This document shows, one piece after another, positions 12,464 to 23,399 of a stretch of 64,000 nucleotides of DNA. The translations under genes were made by a program, and so were the position numbers. The stretch comes from Tubulanus polymorphus (Eukaryota; Nemertea; Palaeonemertea; Tubulaniformes; Tubulanidae). The notes below the pieces were generated by a model. The model was not told the origin of the DNA. It did not search any database and saw only the letters and a program-made list of their open reading frames with translations. Position 1 is the stretch's first letter. Each line of letters opens with the position of its first letter. Location: the NCBI RefSeq assembly GCF_964204645.1, contig NC_134031.1, positions 7,478,501 to 7,542,500 on the forward strand, written 5' to 3'.

Positions 12464-12510
12464 CTTATATTCATCCCACTCTAGATCAAAACTAGTTACC
12501 TGCCTGTTAG

Positions 12511-13558
12511 CTACTTGTTTCTTTCGGCCTTCTTTTTGGTGCCCTGGTTGCTTTGGTATGACCTCACTCTGTTGCCGCGGCCTCTCTGGTACTGATGGTA
12601 TTGTTGGTTGGAGGATTGATGACTGGAGTACTGTTGGCGGGAGCGTTGGTATTGGTAATGGTACGCGCCGCCCCCTCGCTTCGCTAAAAAATGAGGTCTC
12701 ATTTTATAATTCTGTATTTTAGAGTCACGTTGAGAATACTCTTTGTTGAATATGGCGCCAACTTTAGAGGGGTCATTGAGCTCTTTGACCTTATTTGCCA
12801 AGTCAACTCCAAATAAAACTTCAGAGGACTCTTTAACACTCTTACTGGCACAAATCGAACGATATTTTGGGTTTATGTGAGGTCTAAGTTTGTAGCGCCT
12901 TTGCTCTGCCAACGAGTGTATGGCTGCGCATGAAAGCGCAAACACATCCATCGTCATTTTAACGGCAAGTTTCAGATCATCTTGCTCCTTATTACTGAAA
13001 GCTCGATAAAATTCATCAGCTAAATATACGCCAGCATAGGCGGCTTTCGCCATTTTTGTGCCCATTTTTTGCAATTTAACATCATGGCTTCTACATTCTG
13101 ACGATATCGAAGACCAGATTTCTGGATTGATTGCGGGAGACCCCACAGCGATATTTTCGGTCAGACTAAACTTTGCAGGGATATTTACCTGGGCCGTTTC
13201 GCTGGAGGTTCGCCCTGAATAATAGCGCACATTTTTTCTAACTTAGAGTCAATAAGACTGCCCACTTTAGATAGAATCATAGCCTCAATTCCATCAAATT
13301 CATGTGAATTTTCATCATGAATTTCAAGCGCCGGTGAGGGATTGCCCCCATTACCACGGTTAGAAGGCTTGTTTTTATCCAACTTTCTGGTACGGGATCT
13401 GTCTTACTAATTTTAGCGACTGAGGCACACTCCGCGCTCGACTTATTAGCCGAGTCACCATGATTTTGAGGAAATTGTGAAAGAACACTTACTTCGTCAT
13501 TCACTGCATTTTTCTTCCATTTCTTCCATTCTTCCATTTCTTTGGCCATGATCGGCAC
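12511..13558 (-). pseudogene. Gag-like ORF of DIRS-like element
   Basis: The main open segment, 12511-13230 (239 codons), has a helical centre and a Tyr/Gln/Ser/Arg-rich C-terminal tail (YHYQYQRSRQQYSSHQSS) typical of nucleic-acid-binding gag ends. Upstream fragments at 13185-13382 and 13277-13558 look like its frameshifted N-terminus. There is no CCHC knuckle. It is placed first in the element, as expected for gag. Assignment rests on position and composition. Confidence 0.6.
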
Positions 13559-13830
13559 CGGTAAAATTCAAAATGGCGGAGCGGTTCCGACACGCGAACA
13601 GTGAACACCAGAAAACAAAATCCAATCGCATCCACCAACAAAAAATTTTGTAACACAATGTCAAACGCCCAGCGTTGCTTAGATGGCCTAACAAGACGAT
13701 TGCGCCTTATAAGTTAGGTTTTGACACCGATAAACGAAAATTCGATCCCTTCAATCCGAATAATAGAACGACAAAGCACTGAACTTCGCCGGATCAAGCA
13801 TGCAATTGACTGTCGGATCTACGCATGCGT

Positions 13831-13873
13831 ATCTCATGGAACCTCGTAATGACGTCAGCAGTTAGATAGAATT
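13831..13873. repeat. DIRS inverted terminal repeat (5' end of element)
   Basis: 43 bp, the reverse complement of 9236-9278. Just inside it lies ACGCATGCGT, a 10-bp palindrome also present at 9058-9067 in the foldback. Confidence 0.85.
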
Positions 13874-14603
13874 CGACATCCCCTGGGCTAGCAGAAAGAA
13901 TGGTTGTTTGAGTGGCACTAGCCCTTGAAGATGTATCCACAGAAGCGTGGCCGTCTATCCCTTTCAGGCCTCGATAACTGAGAAACCTGGGGAAATGATT
14001 TCGGATTTCCTGCGGAAAGGGGAGATGGTACCTTGTAAAGTGTTTCAGCTTAAAGCCTGTAATGATCGCATGGCATTAGCATCCAACTTTAACATCCAAT
14101 TAGATATTTTTGTATATCACTCCATATTTCCGGATCCAGGTAGGCGTCCTGGGGAGAGACGACTCGACTCCATTTATCCAACGGGTTTGAGGCAAAATGG
14201 TATGTATGAGATGGACAGATCAATATATCGTTAGTGTAAATCCAAATATCTGCTTGACGATGTCGTTAAAACGGGTGTTTCTCTCGCCTTCTAAGTTCCA
14301 AACAGAGATAAGAGCCTTGTTATCGACCAATGTTTCGACTCTCCGGTGTTTCGACTGGCCAACTAATTTCCCGTTGAGAATTCGCAAGCCCTTCAGTTTC
14401 CTTTAGCTGTTGTCTCCTGGTAGCCAGTAATCTGTTCAAGGGTACGTGACATGTCCTTCTGTCAGTGGTACCATGCCGTATCCTGACAGGGAAGCATCTG
14501 TAGCCAATTGAAAAGAAACGTGCTTTTCCACTCTCCATTTTACAAAACCTTGCCAATCCTCGAGAACCTCCAATGCAACACGCTTAAAGTTACCATCCAC
14601 CGA
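13874..14603 (-). pseudogene. RNase H remnant of another retroelement
   Basis: Minus-strand translation across 14603-14440 gives a recognisable RNase H start (LATDASLSGYGMVPL, first catalytic Asp) preceded by EDWQGFVKWRVEK. Weaker matches continue to about 13880 through several stops. It differs from the neighbouring DIRS copy. The DIRS element abuts it on the left, and the Polinton inserted into it on the right at CACCGA, so it is the oldest layer here. Confidence 0.6.
14598..14603. repeat. Polinton target-site duplication, left
   Basis: CACCGA, repeated exactly at 43071-43076 directly outside the other terminus. A 6-bp duplication is the known Polinton/Maverick signature. Confidence 0.9.
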
Positions 14604-14693
14604 AGTAATATGGAAAGTGGGCTTTCAGATCAGAGTACGAGAGTACGAGACACCACTCATCACCACAAGTAATTTTTTTTCCTTATAAATGGG
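14604..14693 (+). repeat. Polinton left TIR, including a promoter and start codon
   Basis: 90 bp matching the reverse complement of 42981-43070 with one mismatch, at position 8. The inner end reads CCTTATAAATGGG, so the ATG of the polymerase gene (14689) lies inside the TIR. The middle contains a direct repeat GAGTACGAGAGTACGAGA. Confidence 0.95.
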
Positions 14694-17600
14694 GGAGAAT
14701 GAACATCAGCCAGAAAACAATAATGCTAATAAAAATCAATATTATTGCCCATATTGTAAAAAATACATCGATAAATCTAATAAATCTTAACATGAAAAAT
14801 CTTCAAATCATATAAAAAATGTTATAGATTTTGAAACTCCAGAAAATTCCAATGAAAGAAAAGAACGATTAGAAAATATGAATGTGGATGAAATAAAATG
14901 TGAAGTTTGTGATGAATTTATAACAAAAAGGAATTATATTAGATTAATAGAATAATATAATAAATTATAATATCTCGAAACAGAAAAACACCGTCAAAAT
15001 TTGAGAAATAATGTTTTAGGAATAGATAATTTTGATGATAAAACTCAACAAGTAAAAAAACCAACTTCAAAAACTAAATCCATTTCAAATAAACCTTACA
15101 TGGAAAATGTTAGAAATTATATTGATTCACTAGAAATAAGAGATACAATTGAAATATTAGAAACATTACGTAGTAAAATTGGTCCTGCAGCTATTATATT
15201 TAGATTTTTTAAAGGTACAACAATAGAAGATTATAGTAAATTTAATGAAATGATAGAAAAAATACTAGATTTGATAACAGATGTTGAATATCCAAAAATT
15301 AGTATCTCTGGGAAAGTAAGTTTTTTAAAGTCAGAAGATAAAATGGATTATGATATTCAAACACTCTCTGAAGAAATAATTTCAAAAACACAAATAAAAG
15401 AGAAGTTAGAAAAAATATTTAATGAATTTAAACGTCATATTGAAGAAAGATATTTTGAGGGTTCTGGCTTAACATTGAATGAAATTATATTTTTAGATTT
15501 AAATGTTTATAATACAAAAAGAAATAAAACATCAAAAAGTAATAAAATGTTTAAAAATGATTCAAACTTTACAACAGAAAAGGAGTATATTAAAGCATCA
15601 TCTTATATTAAATTACCATTTACAACAAAAGCAGTAATAAATATTCAAAATGAAGATAATAAATGTTTTCTATGGCCAATTATTAGTTGCTTACATCCAA
15701 CACAGGAAAATGTTTGTAGAATAACAGATTACCGGAAATATGAAACATTATATAAAATTGATCAATATCCAGTAACTATAAAAATGATTCCTAAAATAGA
15801 AAAAGTTAATAATTTAAAAATAAATGTATTCGAATTAATGCAATTACCAAAGACAAAAGGTGAAAATATTAAAGATTATACATTGGAAGCTTTATATTTA
15901 ACAGAATATTATGATGATGAAAATGCTATAGATTTGTTATATTACAAAAAAGATGAAAATGAACATTATATGTGGTTAAAACAAATTGATTTATTCTTTA
16001 GAACAGAAAGTGATCATCATCATAAAATTTATCTATGTAGAAAATGTTTATCTAAATTTATGACTGTGAATACATTATTAAAACATAAAGAATTATGTGA
16101 TAATAAAGATTTTTGTAAATTAATAATGCCAACAGAAAAGATTATAAATTGAAATTTACTAATCATAAATTCAAAAATATTGTTCCATTTGTAATTTATG
16201 GGGATTTTGAATCGTTGAATAAAGAATTAACTGATCAAGATAGAAAAGAAATATATAACAAAAAGCAATTATTAAAATCAATGGATAAAGGAAATGAATT
16301 AAACGAAGACACAACACAAGACCCGCCAATTATAAATACAATTAAAAAAGTTCATCAAAGAGCTGCTGCTTATGGAATTTACATCAAATCAAATTATCCC
16401 GAATTATATGAAAGTCAATATATTTCTTTTAGAGGTGAAGATGTAGTTAATGATTTTTGTGACAAAATGATTGAATTAGAAAGTGATTTTGCAAAATTAT
16501 TAAACAAAAATAAAAGAATAGTTATGACAAAAGAAGATGAAATTGATTTTAATTATGCTACTCATTGTTGTTATTGTGAAAAACGTTTTTATTCATTTGA
16601 TAAAAAAGTTAGAGATCATAATCATTTAAATTCAAAATATCGTGGAGCTGCACATGAAGATTGTAATTTACAAGCTAAGAAAGTTAATTTTGTACCAATA
16701 TTATTTCATAATTTATCAGGCTATGATACCCATCTATTTATAAAACAATTATCGGGAAAATTGGGCGCAATTAATCAAGAAATAGAAGAATATAATGCTA
16801 TGAATGGTGTAAATGTAAGAAAATATGATTTTAAACTATTAGCTAAAATATCTGAAAATTATATTTCATTTCAATTTGGTTGCATTAGATTTTTAGATTC
16901 TTATAGATTTCGAGCAAGTTCATTAGATAATTTAGCAAAAAGTTTAGTTGATAATGATTTTGTTATAACTCGATATTATTATCCAAATGAACAAGATTTT
17001 AAATTATTGAGATATAAAGGTGCAATGCCTTATTCATTTTATAAAACACACAATGATTTTAATGTAACAGAATTATTAAAAGATCAATTTTATGATCAAT
17101 TAAAAGAGGAGTACGTGAAAGATGAAGTGTTTAATAGAACATTAAATATTTGGAACCATTTTAAGATGAAAAATCATGGTGAATTAGTTGATTTATATTT
17201 AAAATCAGATGTTATGATATTGGCTGACATATTTGAAAAATTTAGAGAAGTTAATTTGAATCATTTTAATGCTGATCCTTGTTATTGCTACTCTAGTCCT
17301 GGTTTAAGCTGGCAATGTGGTTTAAAATACACAAATGTAGAATTAGATTTATTAAAAGAACCAGACATGGTTTTATTATTTGAAAAATCAATTAGAGGTG
17401 GAATTAGTGGTGTTATGGGAGATAGGTATTTTAAAGCAAATGATGAATACAAATTATTATATATTGACGCCAATAATCTATATGGTTGGGCAATGATGCA
17501 ACCTCAACCATATAAAAATTTTATATTGACAGAAGTTGAAAATGATGATAAAACTGATTGGGAAAGCGCAATTGTGAGTTTAAAAGATGAAGCACCAATT

Positions 17601-19728
17601 GGTTATTTCTTTGTAGTTGATTTAGAATATCCTGAAAATATAAAGTTTAAAACAAGAAACTTACCTTATTGCCCAGAACATTTAACTGTAGATGATAGTT
17701 ATTTAACTGAATACCAGAAGAAAATAAAACCGAAAGATCATGTTTTTACAGAAAAATTAATACTTACTCAAAATAATAAATACAATTATATTGTTCATTA
17801 TAGGATGTTAAAATTTTATCTAAAACAAGGAATGAAATTAAAGAAAGTACATAGATATATTGAATTTAATTAATCGAAGTGGTTAGAAAAATATATAGAT
17901 TTCAATACTCAACAGAGATTCATATCAAAAACATATTTTGAAAAGATTTCTTCAAATTAATGAATAATAGTTTTAATGGTAAAACATGTGAAAATATTAG
18001 AAATAGAAATGATATTGATTTAGTAAATAATTCTGAAAGATTAAGACATTTACAATCAAGTCCTAGACATTTAGGAAATAAAAGATTTGAAGATTATTTA
18101 ACAGCAGTTAAATTAAAAAGATCGTCAATGAAATTTAAAAAAACCTATATTCATTGGTTCAACTGTTTTAGAAGTATCAAAATTATTAATGTATGATCTT
18201 TATTATAATGTTTTACAACCACTTTTTGGGGAAAAACATATAGAAATCTTATATTTTGATTCTGTTACAGCTGACACCCCAATATTATTAAAATGTAATG
18301 ATAAAATATTGATAAGAAGAATTTCAGAAATAATTCCAAAGGAAAATGAACGTTATATTTCATATGGTGAAAAAGAATTAATATAAATAAATGGTTTAAT
18401 GAATGTTTGGACAAGAAATGGATGGAAAAAATTAAAGAATATTATTAGGCATAAAACAAATCAGAAAATCTATAGAGTTAGAACTAAATTAGGGTTTGTA
18501 GATGTTACAGAAGATCATAGTTTAATTAAACGAAATGGTGATGAAATTAAACCAACTGATATAAAAATTGGAGATGAATTATTACATAAAAGATTTTACC
18601 CAAGAATGAATCATATGTCATTCGACGAAATTATTGATAATATTTATAATATGGAACCTGAAACATTAGAAGAAAAAGAATATTTTATCAAAGGATTTTT
18701 TATGGGAGATGGTTCAGCAGGTGTGTATAATTATGTTTGGGGTAATAAATATTGTTGGTATTTATGCAATCAAGACTTAAAATTATTAGAAAGAATTAAG
18801 GAATTCTGTGAAGAAGTTTATTCACATAAAACATTTAGAATCAAGGCATGTTATGAAATCATCAGCAGTTTATAGAATACTTGTAAATAATCCTAAAGAT
18901 TTTGCTATAAAATATAATGATGAATTCTATATTCATGCAATAGTGAAAAGTAATACTTCAACAAAAGAAAAGATAGTTCCAGATTATGTATTATATCCAG
19001 ATTATTTATTAAGTATAAAAAGATAACCTTTGCGCAAAAAGGAAAAGTTGCTATATCAGGATTAAATGTATTATGCAATTCATTAGGTTTTAATATGAAT
19101 ATTGGATTGATTAAATCTAAACCAAATTGCTTTAATTTAAACCATGTAGAAAATGAGTTAACAGAAGAAGTTAAATATTTATTTGAAATATGTAACCCAA
19201 CAGATTATGTTTATGATTTATCAACTGAAGATGGCACATTTAACTGTGGATTTCCATTAATAGCCAAAAATACGGATGCGTACATACTAAAAATCAAGAC
19301 AAATGACATAACAAAAGACTTAAAAACATTAAAACATCATTTTGATTTTAGCAATTATCCCAAAGATCATGAACTATTTAGCAATGATAATAAAAAGATT
19401 CCTGGAAAGTTTAAAGATGAATTAGGGGGTGATGAAATGATTGAATTTGTTGGGATAAGAAGTAAAATGTATAGTTACAGAACAAAAGATCATGAAGCTA
19501 AAAAGTTAAAAGGAATAACAAAACATGTGGTTGATAAACATATAGAATTTCAAGATTATATAAAGTGTTTATATAACTCAATTGTAATGAAACACAAAAT
19601 GAATTGTTTAAGATCAGAAGATCACGAGATGTACATTAATGAAGTTGAAAAAAACTAGTTTGAATCCATTTGATGATAAAAGGCATATTTTAGATGATGG
19701 TATAAAAACATTACCTTATGGTTATTAA
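14689..19728 (+). pseudogene. polB: Polinton protein-primed DNA polymerase B, intein-split
   Basis: Family B polymerase that replicates the element using a protein primer. The start is the TIR-embedded ATG. An N-terminal region with Cys/His fingers (YCPYCKK, CEVCDEF) runs in the same frame through stops at 14788, 14953 and 14968 into the long open segment 15001-16152. Then 16149-17873 has Exo I (IYGDFESL), an endonuclease VII-like Cys/His patch (RDHNHLNSKYRGAAH), Exo II (HNLSGYDTHLF), Exo III (LKSDVMILAD) and Pol A (DANNLYGWAM). 17960-18196 has the Pol B motif region (KLMNNSFNGK). Pol C is YFD (to 18260) and TDAY (from 19272), separated by an intein. The C-terminus ends at 19728, overlapping by 4 bp the stop of the convergent gene. 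Breaks: frameshifts near 16135, 17940, 18140 and 19645; stop at 17871. Extein coding about 1340 codons, normal for Polintons. Confidence 0.92.
18261..19271 (+). other. Intein-like insert in PolB motif C
   Basis: About 337 codons lie exactly between YFD and TDAY of the catalytic YxDTD motif, in frame with both halves. Block A: Ser1 then VTADTPILLK. Block B: DVTEDHSLIKRNG (T-x-D-H). First LAGLIDADG motif: KGFFMGDGSAG. Block F/G: DYVYDLSTEDGTF then PLIAKN, ending in Asn with Thr as +1 extein residue. The penultimate residue is Lys, not the usual His. Inteins at this site are known in PolB of giant viruses and archaea. Breaks: in-frame stop at 18384, frameshifts near 18845 and 19020. The second LAGLIDADG motif expected between VPDYVL and KGKVAISGL is missing, so the endonuclease is dead in this copy. 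It is not an intron: it has no GT/AG ends and is coding with Hint blocks. Confidence 0.88.
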
Positions 19729-21041
19729 AATGGATCAATATCATCAAACTCGAAATCACTATTGGTTTCTTCTTTTTCATTTAATTGTTCTTGTATAATT
19801 TGTTTAGGTTCTTCCATTTCATTTTTCTCATTTAAATAAAGTTCTATCTTGTACCACATTTCATCTCGCTCTCTTTGTTTCTTTTTGTTCGTTAATTCAT
19901 CAAATGGAATTATAATATCGATGTTTAAATAATTTACAATCTTATTTAAAAAGAATTCATAATTAATTGAATCTGTTATTTTATTATCCACATAATATTT
20001 TAATATGTTTGTGAACGTTTCTTTTATATTTCTTATATCTTCTTTTGTTAATTTAGGTTTTTTATAATAATCGTTAAATAATAAATATAAATACATTTTC
20101 TTTTCTTGTGTGTTAAATGTTGACGGAATAATTGTTTTTATTATATCTTTTTTAGTTATTTCGCCATTTTTATTTTCTATTTTTTTCATTTTTTCAAGCC
20201 ATTGCTTATATTCTGGTGTATGATCTTCCGTAGAAAATATTTTAAAAATTTCATCTAGATATTTTAATTTTGGTTCTATAAGAATATTTCTAGTTTTTTC
20301 ATCACCCCATAAATTCTTTTGCCATCCACATTCATTACAAAATATCACAGGACCTTCTTGTCTTAAGTACTCATAAATACATTTTGGGCATTTTTGTCTA
20401 TCATTTCTTAGTAATAGATCTTCATTAAGCTCTTGGTATTTTCTTACGTTTTCTTTATGTTTTATTGTTCTATTACGTAGATTTAAATTACTTGTTGTAA
20501 TAATCAATTTACAATAATATGTTTTTCTTACTAATTCATTATATTGTTTATCTAACTTTTCAACTATTTCTTTATTATCTGGTAACGTTTTCTCATATTT
20601 TATTTCTTCTAATAAACTATTTTTTCTTTCATTGAATTCTGTTTCGAATTTATTAGAAATTTTATCTATATGTACTTTACGAAATTGATGATTCTCCCAA
20701 GCTTCTATATTTTCAGGACTAAATTTCATTCGGCAAGGCTCACAGAAATGATCTTTTATATTATCCTTGTCAAAGAATAAGAAAGGTCTTTTCCAAATAA
20801 CTTCAGGTTCAGGTTCAGCAGAATTACTATTACTTTCGTTACTATCAACATTAACCGTTGCGTTATTAATTTTAGAATTCTCTGAATGTTTTTTAACATA
20901 ATTTCTTGAGAATAATTTATTACATTTTGGGCAGTTTATTTTAGGGGGTTTATAATTTTCATCATGTTTTTTCATATGTCGCGCCATATTACTTTTTCTT
21001 AGAAGTTCACCACAAATTTCGCATGGTATCATCTCATCCAT
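19725..21041 (-). CDS. Zinc-finger protein, candidate VLTF3-like late transcription factor
   Basis: Intact 438-codon ORF, the longest uninterrupted gene in the Polinton, transcribed towards polB. N-terminus: two C2H2-like fingers (CEICGELL...H, CPKCNKLF...H) and a third Cys/His group (FCEPCRMKF...H). Middle (about residues 230-260): a zinc ribbon CPKC ... FCNEC G. C-terminal half: helical, with YKQWLEKMKKIENKNGEI and an acidic Glu-rich tail. The ribbon followed by a Y-x-x-W-L...E-N-x-x-I segment resembles viral late transcription factor 3 of nucleocytoplasmic large DNA viruses; I rate this plausible, not proven. Starts at TAAATAAATGG like its neighbours. If correct, it would drive late genes of the element. 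Confidence 0.6.
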   Translation of the reverse strand: MDEMIPCEICGELLRKSNMARHMKKHDENYKPPKINCPKCNKLFSRNYVKKHSENSKINNATVNVDSNESNSNSAEPEPEVIWKRPFLFFDKDNIKDHFCEPCRMKFSPENIEAWENHQFRKVHIDKISNKFETEFNERKNSLLEEIKYEKTLPDNKEIVEKLDKQYNELVRKTYYCKLIITTSNLNLRNRTIKHKENVRKYQELNEDLLLRNDRQKCPKCIYEYLRQEGPVIFCNECGWQKNLWGDEKTRNILIEPKLKYLDEIFKIFSTEDHTPEYKQWLEKMKKIENKNGEITKKDIIKTIIPSTFNTQEKKMYLYLLFNDYYKKPKLTKEDIRNIKETFTNILKYYVDNKITDSINYEFFLNKIVNYLNIDIIIPFDELTNKKKQRERDEMWYKIELYLNEKNEMEEPKQIIQEQLNEKEETNSDFEFDDIDPF

Positions 21042-21110
21042 TTATTTAGGAAAAATTTTATTAAAATTAATTTTTAGTGATGAGCGGTAATTTTTTTTAT
21101 GTTATAAATA

Positions 21111-21869
21111 ATGGTAGAATTAAAAGAATACAGAATATTTGTTGATTCTAGAAAACGTACAAATTATAAATCACATAATTTATTAGTACAATTAGATAGA
21201 GAATTTAAGAATTGTGTTGATTTGAAATTAGTTAATATAAGTTTATGTAATTCTTTTTATAATGTATCGGATAAAAGTCTAGAACATTTAATTTTTTCAA
21301 TCTTTTACAAAAAAAGGAATAAATGGTTTTTTATATATTTAAAACCAGGATTATATAATTTAGATACATTAGCACAAGAAATTAATAGAAAAGCTCGAGC
21401 TTAATTAGGAAGTGATTCCGGATTTAGTATTAGATTTTCAAAAAGTGATAGTTCTAATAAAATAAAGATTAGGTTAGCTCATGACGAACAATTTAAATTT
21501 ACAGTAAGAAAACCTTTAGGTAAACTGTTAGGAATTAACCCAGATATTGTTACAGTAAACGCAGAAGGTAGATCAAATTTAATACCTTACACACATTTCT
21601 GTATTTATTGTAATTTAATTGATCCTACAAAAACATTTGAAGCAACTAAAGATACAACATGTAATTCTAGTATATTAAGTATTTTACCATTGAAGAACGT
21701 TAAACAATTTGGAACGCAAATAAATTATAATTTAGCTGAATGTGATTTTAAACCTTGTATTCCACATTTCAATAATTTTAAATTAGAAATAAGAAATCAC
21801 AATGGATATCTAATTGATTTAAATAACTTTCCTGTGATATATGAATTAGTTATAAGATGTAGAGAGTAA
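21111..21869 (+). pseudogene. Polinton penton base / minor capsid protein
   Basis: Open from 21111 to 21869 except for one in-frame TAA at 21402-21404. About 252 codons, beginning MVELKEYRIFVDSRKR and containing KPGLYNLDTLAQEIN, the segment typical of the single jelly-roll minor capsid protein of Polintons, and KPLGKLLGINPD. It would form the pentameric capsid vertices. It lies just downstream of the divergent zinc-finger gene (70 bp apart) and starts after TTATAAATA-ATGG. Confidence 0.8.
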
Positions 21870-21885
21870 TTTTTTCATTATATAA

Positions 21886-22245
21886 ATGAATATAACTGTT
21901 GGACCGAGTATATGTTTTGGGTTTGATTGTAAACGTGAGAAAGAAATGAAATTTAACATTAATGATGTAATTATACATATTAAAAATATTGCATTTTCTA
22001 ATGAAACATCATTTGAGTATGAAACAACAATAGATAAAGAAACTTTAAATGTAGAAAAGATTACTAATTTAATTAGAGAATCTTTAAGATTTTATGAATT
22101 AGATGAAGATTTTATCATCGATGATATTAAAAAAATAATAATTGAAATATATACAAATGAAACTAGTAATGAAATAAATGTTGAATTAATCATAAATAAG
22201 ATAACTAACTATTTTGAAGATAGTAATTTTTTGATTAATAAATGA
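21886..22245 (+). CDS. Polinton protein of unknown function
   Basis: 119 codons, intact, acidic and Ile/Asn-rich, no membrane segment. Preceded by TATATAAATG, 17 bp after the penton stop. Its stop overlaps the next gene's start (AATGA), indicating a tight gene array. Family not recognised. Confidence 0.6.
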   Translation: MNITVGPSICFGFDCKREKEMKFNINDVIIHIKNIAFSNETSFEYETTIDKETLNVEKITNLIRESLRFYELDEDFIIDDIKKIIIEIYTNETSNEINVELIINKITNYFEDSNFLINK

Positions 22246-22465
22246 GTGATAATAAGTGGATAATAACTGGTTTATATAATGGAGCCTTACTATCAGTTGG
22301 AACTGTTGGTTATTCAATGGTATTAAATAAGAAGTATTTAAAATGTGAAGTGTTAATGTTGATAGATTTGATATCAATGATATTTTAAAATTAACATTAG
22401 CAGTTACTTTATCTAATTTAACTATTGATTATTTGGAAAAACAAAAATATATTCCTCCCATATAA
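22242..22465 (+). pseudogene. Small membrane protein, frameshifted
   Basis: Starts inside the preceding stop (ATGA). An N-terminal hydrophobic helix (YNGALLSVGTVGYSM) is followed by a frameshift near 22350 that moves into a frame ending at 22465 (YIPPI). About 75 codons if counted across the break. Small membrane proteins are common in Polintons; function unknown. Confidence 0.45.
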
Positions 22466-22489
22466 ATGCGTAATTATTTTACTAAATAA

Positions 22490-22915
22490 ATGGCTTCTGC
22501 AATTATAACTATTATAGGATCGGCAATTGTTATCGCTTTAGCATTTACTGGTGGTGGTTATTTATTTAAGCATATTGATAAAAATAGTTCATTAGGAGAA
22601 CAAAGAAGACATAACTTAGCATTAGAAAAATACAATAAAGCAGCAGAAGAATATAGAGAAAAGAGGCAAAACTATATGGATTATATTAACAAGGAATTAT
22701 ATGATCAGAAGATTTCACATAGAGATTTTCAATCAGTTAATGATGCAATGAGTTTATATAACGCGGTAAGCAATAAAGAAAAATTACATCTATACAAACC
22801 TAAATTATCAGATTATTATACCCCAAGTAAAGAACAACAGAAATATGAAATAATTTGGATTTTAGGCGGAACAGTTATTGTTATATTTGTAGCATATAAA
22901 TTTACTAATAAGTAA
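22490..22915 (+). CDS. Polinton membrane protein with two TM helices
   Basis: 141 codons, intact. One hydrophobic helix at each end (residues about 4-28, with GGGYLFKHI, and about 119-137, IIWILGGTVIVIFVAY) flanks a charged helical middle. The C-terminal motif KLSDYYTPSKEQQKYE resembles a protein I recall as widespread in animal Polintons, of unknown role, possibly virion- or membrane-associated. Starts at TAAATAAATGG. Confidence 0.65.
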   Translation: MASAIITIIGSAIVIALAFTGGGYLFKHIDKNSSLGEQRRHNLALEKYNKAAEEYREKRQNYMDYINKELYDQKISHRDFQSVNDAMSLYNAVSNKEKLHLYKPKLSDYYTPSKEQQKYEIIWILGGTVIVIFVAYKFTNK

Positions 22916-22930
22916 TTTTTTTCTAAATAA

Positions 22931-23384
22931 ATGGATGATAAAGTTGATAATATTGATATTATTCCTCATGATATAAATAAAACTAAATTAAAAATATATT
23001 TAGAAAAACAAATATTAGAATTTGAAAAAGATTTAAAAGTTATTAAAAATTCATATTATTTAAAAGAAAAAATATTTAAAATCTAAAATTATATATTATT
23101 TGATTATAATTGGTTCGGTTACAATTAGTTCTGTAATAACATTTCTAGCAATATTTTCGCCATTAACACCTTTAGCTATATCAATTGGCGTATGAGGATT
23201 AAGTTCAAGTGTTTTAACTGCTATAAGTTCAAAATTAAATATAAAAAGTAATAAAGAAAAAATTAAAACTAATATAAAAGAAATTAATAAATTAATGAAT
23301 ACACTAGATTATATAATACGTTTAAATGGCCATATAACAGTTGAAGAACAAGATAAATTATTAAAAGAATCAATAAATTATTAA
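22931..23384 (+). pseudogene. Polinton coiled-coil/membrane protein, frameshifted
   Basis: ATG at 22931 after TCTAAATAA. The first frame runs about 51 codons (charged, helical), then shifts near 23080 into a frame with a long hydrophobic segment (SVTISSVITFLAIF), one stop near 23191, and a charged helical end at 23384. About 150 codons overall. Function unknown. Confidence 0.5.
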
Positions 23385-23399
23385 TTTTTAATTATATAA

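Larger units (their letters stand above)
9236..13873 (-). mobile_element. DIRS-like tyrosine-recombinase retrotransposon
   Basis: A 4.6-kb element with inverted terminal repeats of 43 bp, identical by eye: 9236-9278 and 13831-13873. Reading the minus strand, the order is gag-like, reverse transcriptase, RNase H, tyrosine recombinase, as in DIRS1-type elements, which use a recombinase rather than a DDE integrase. Inverted rather than split direct repeats favour DIRS over Ngaro/PAT. Each ORF is broken by stops or frameshifts, so the copy is probably inactive. I do not see the methyltransferase found in some DIRS elements. Confidence 0.85.

Noticed and set aside
18261..19271. Spliceosomal intron in the polymerase gene
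   Set aside because: No GT at the left or AG at the right edge, the insert is in frame and coding with Hint-type blocks, and it ends in Asn-Thr; an intein explains it better.
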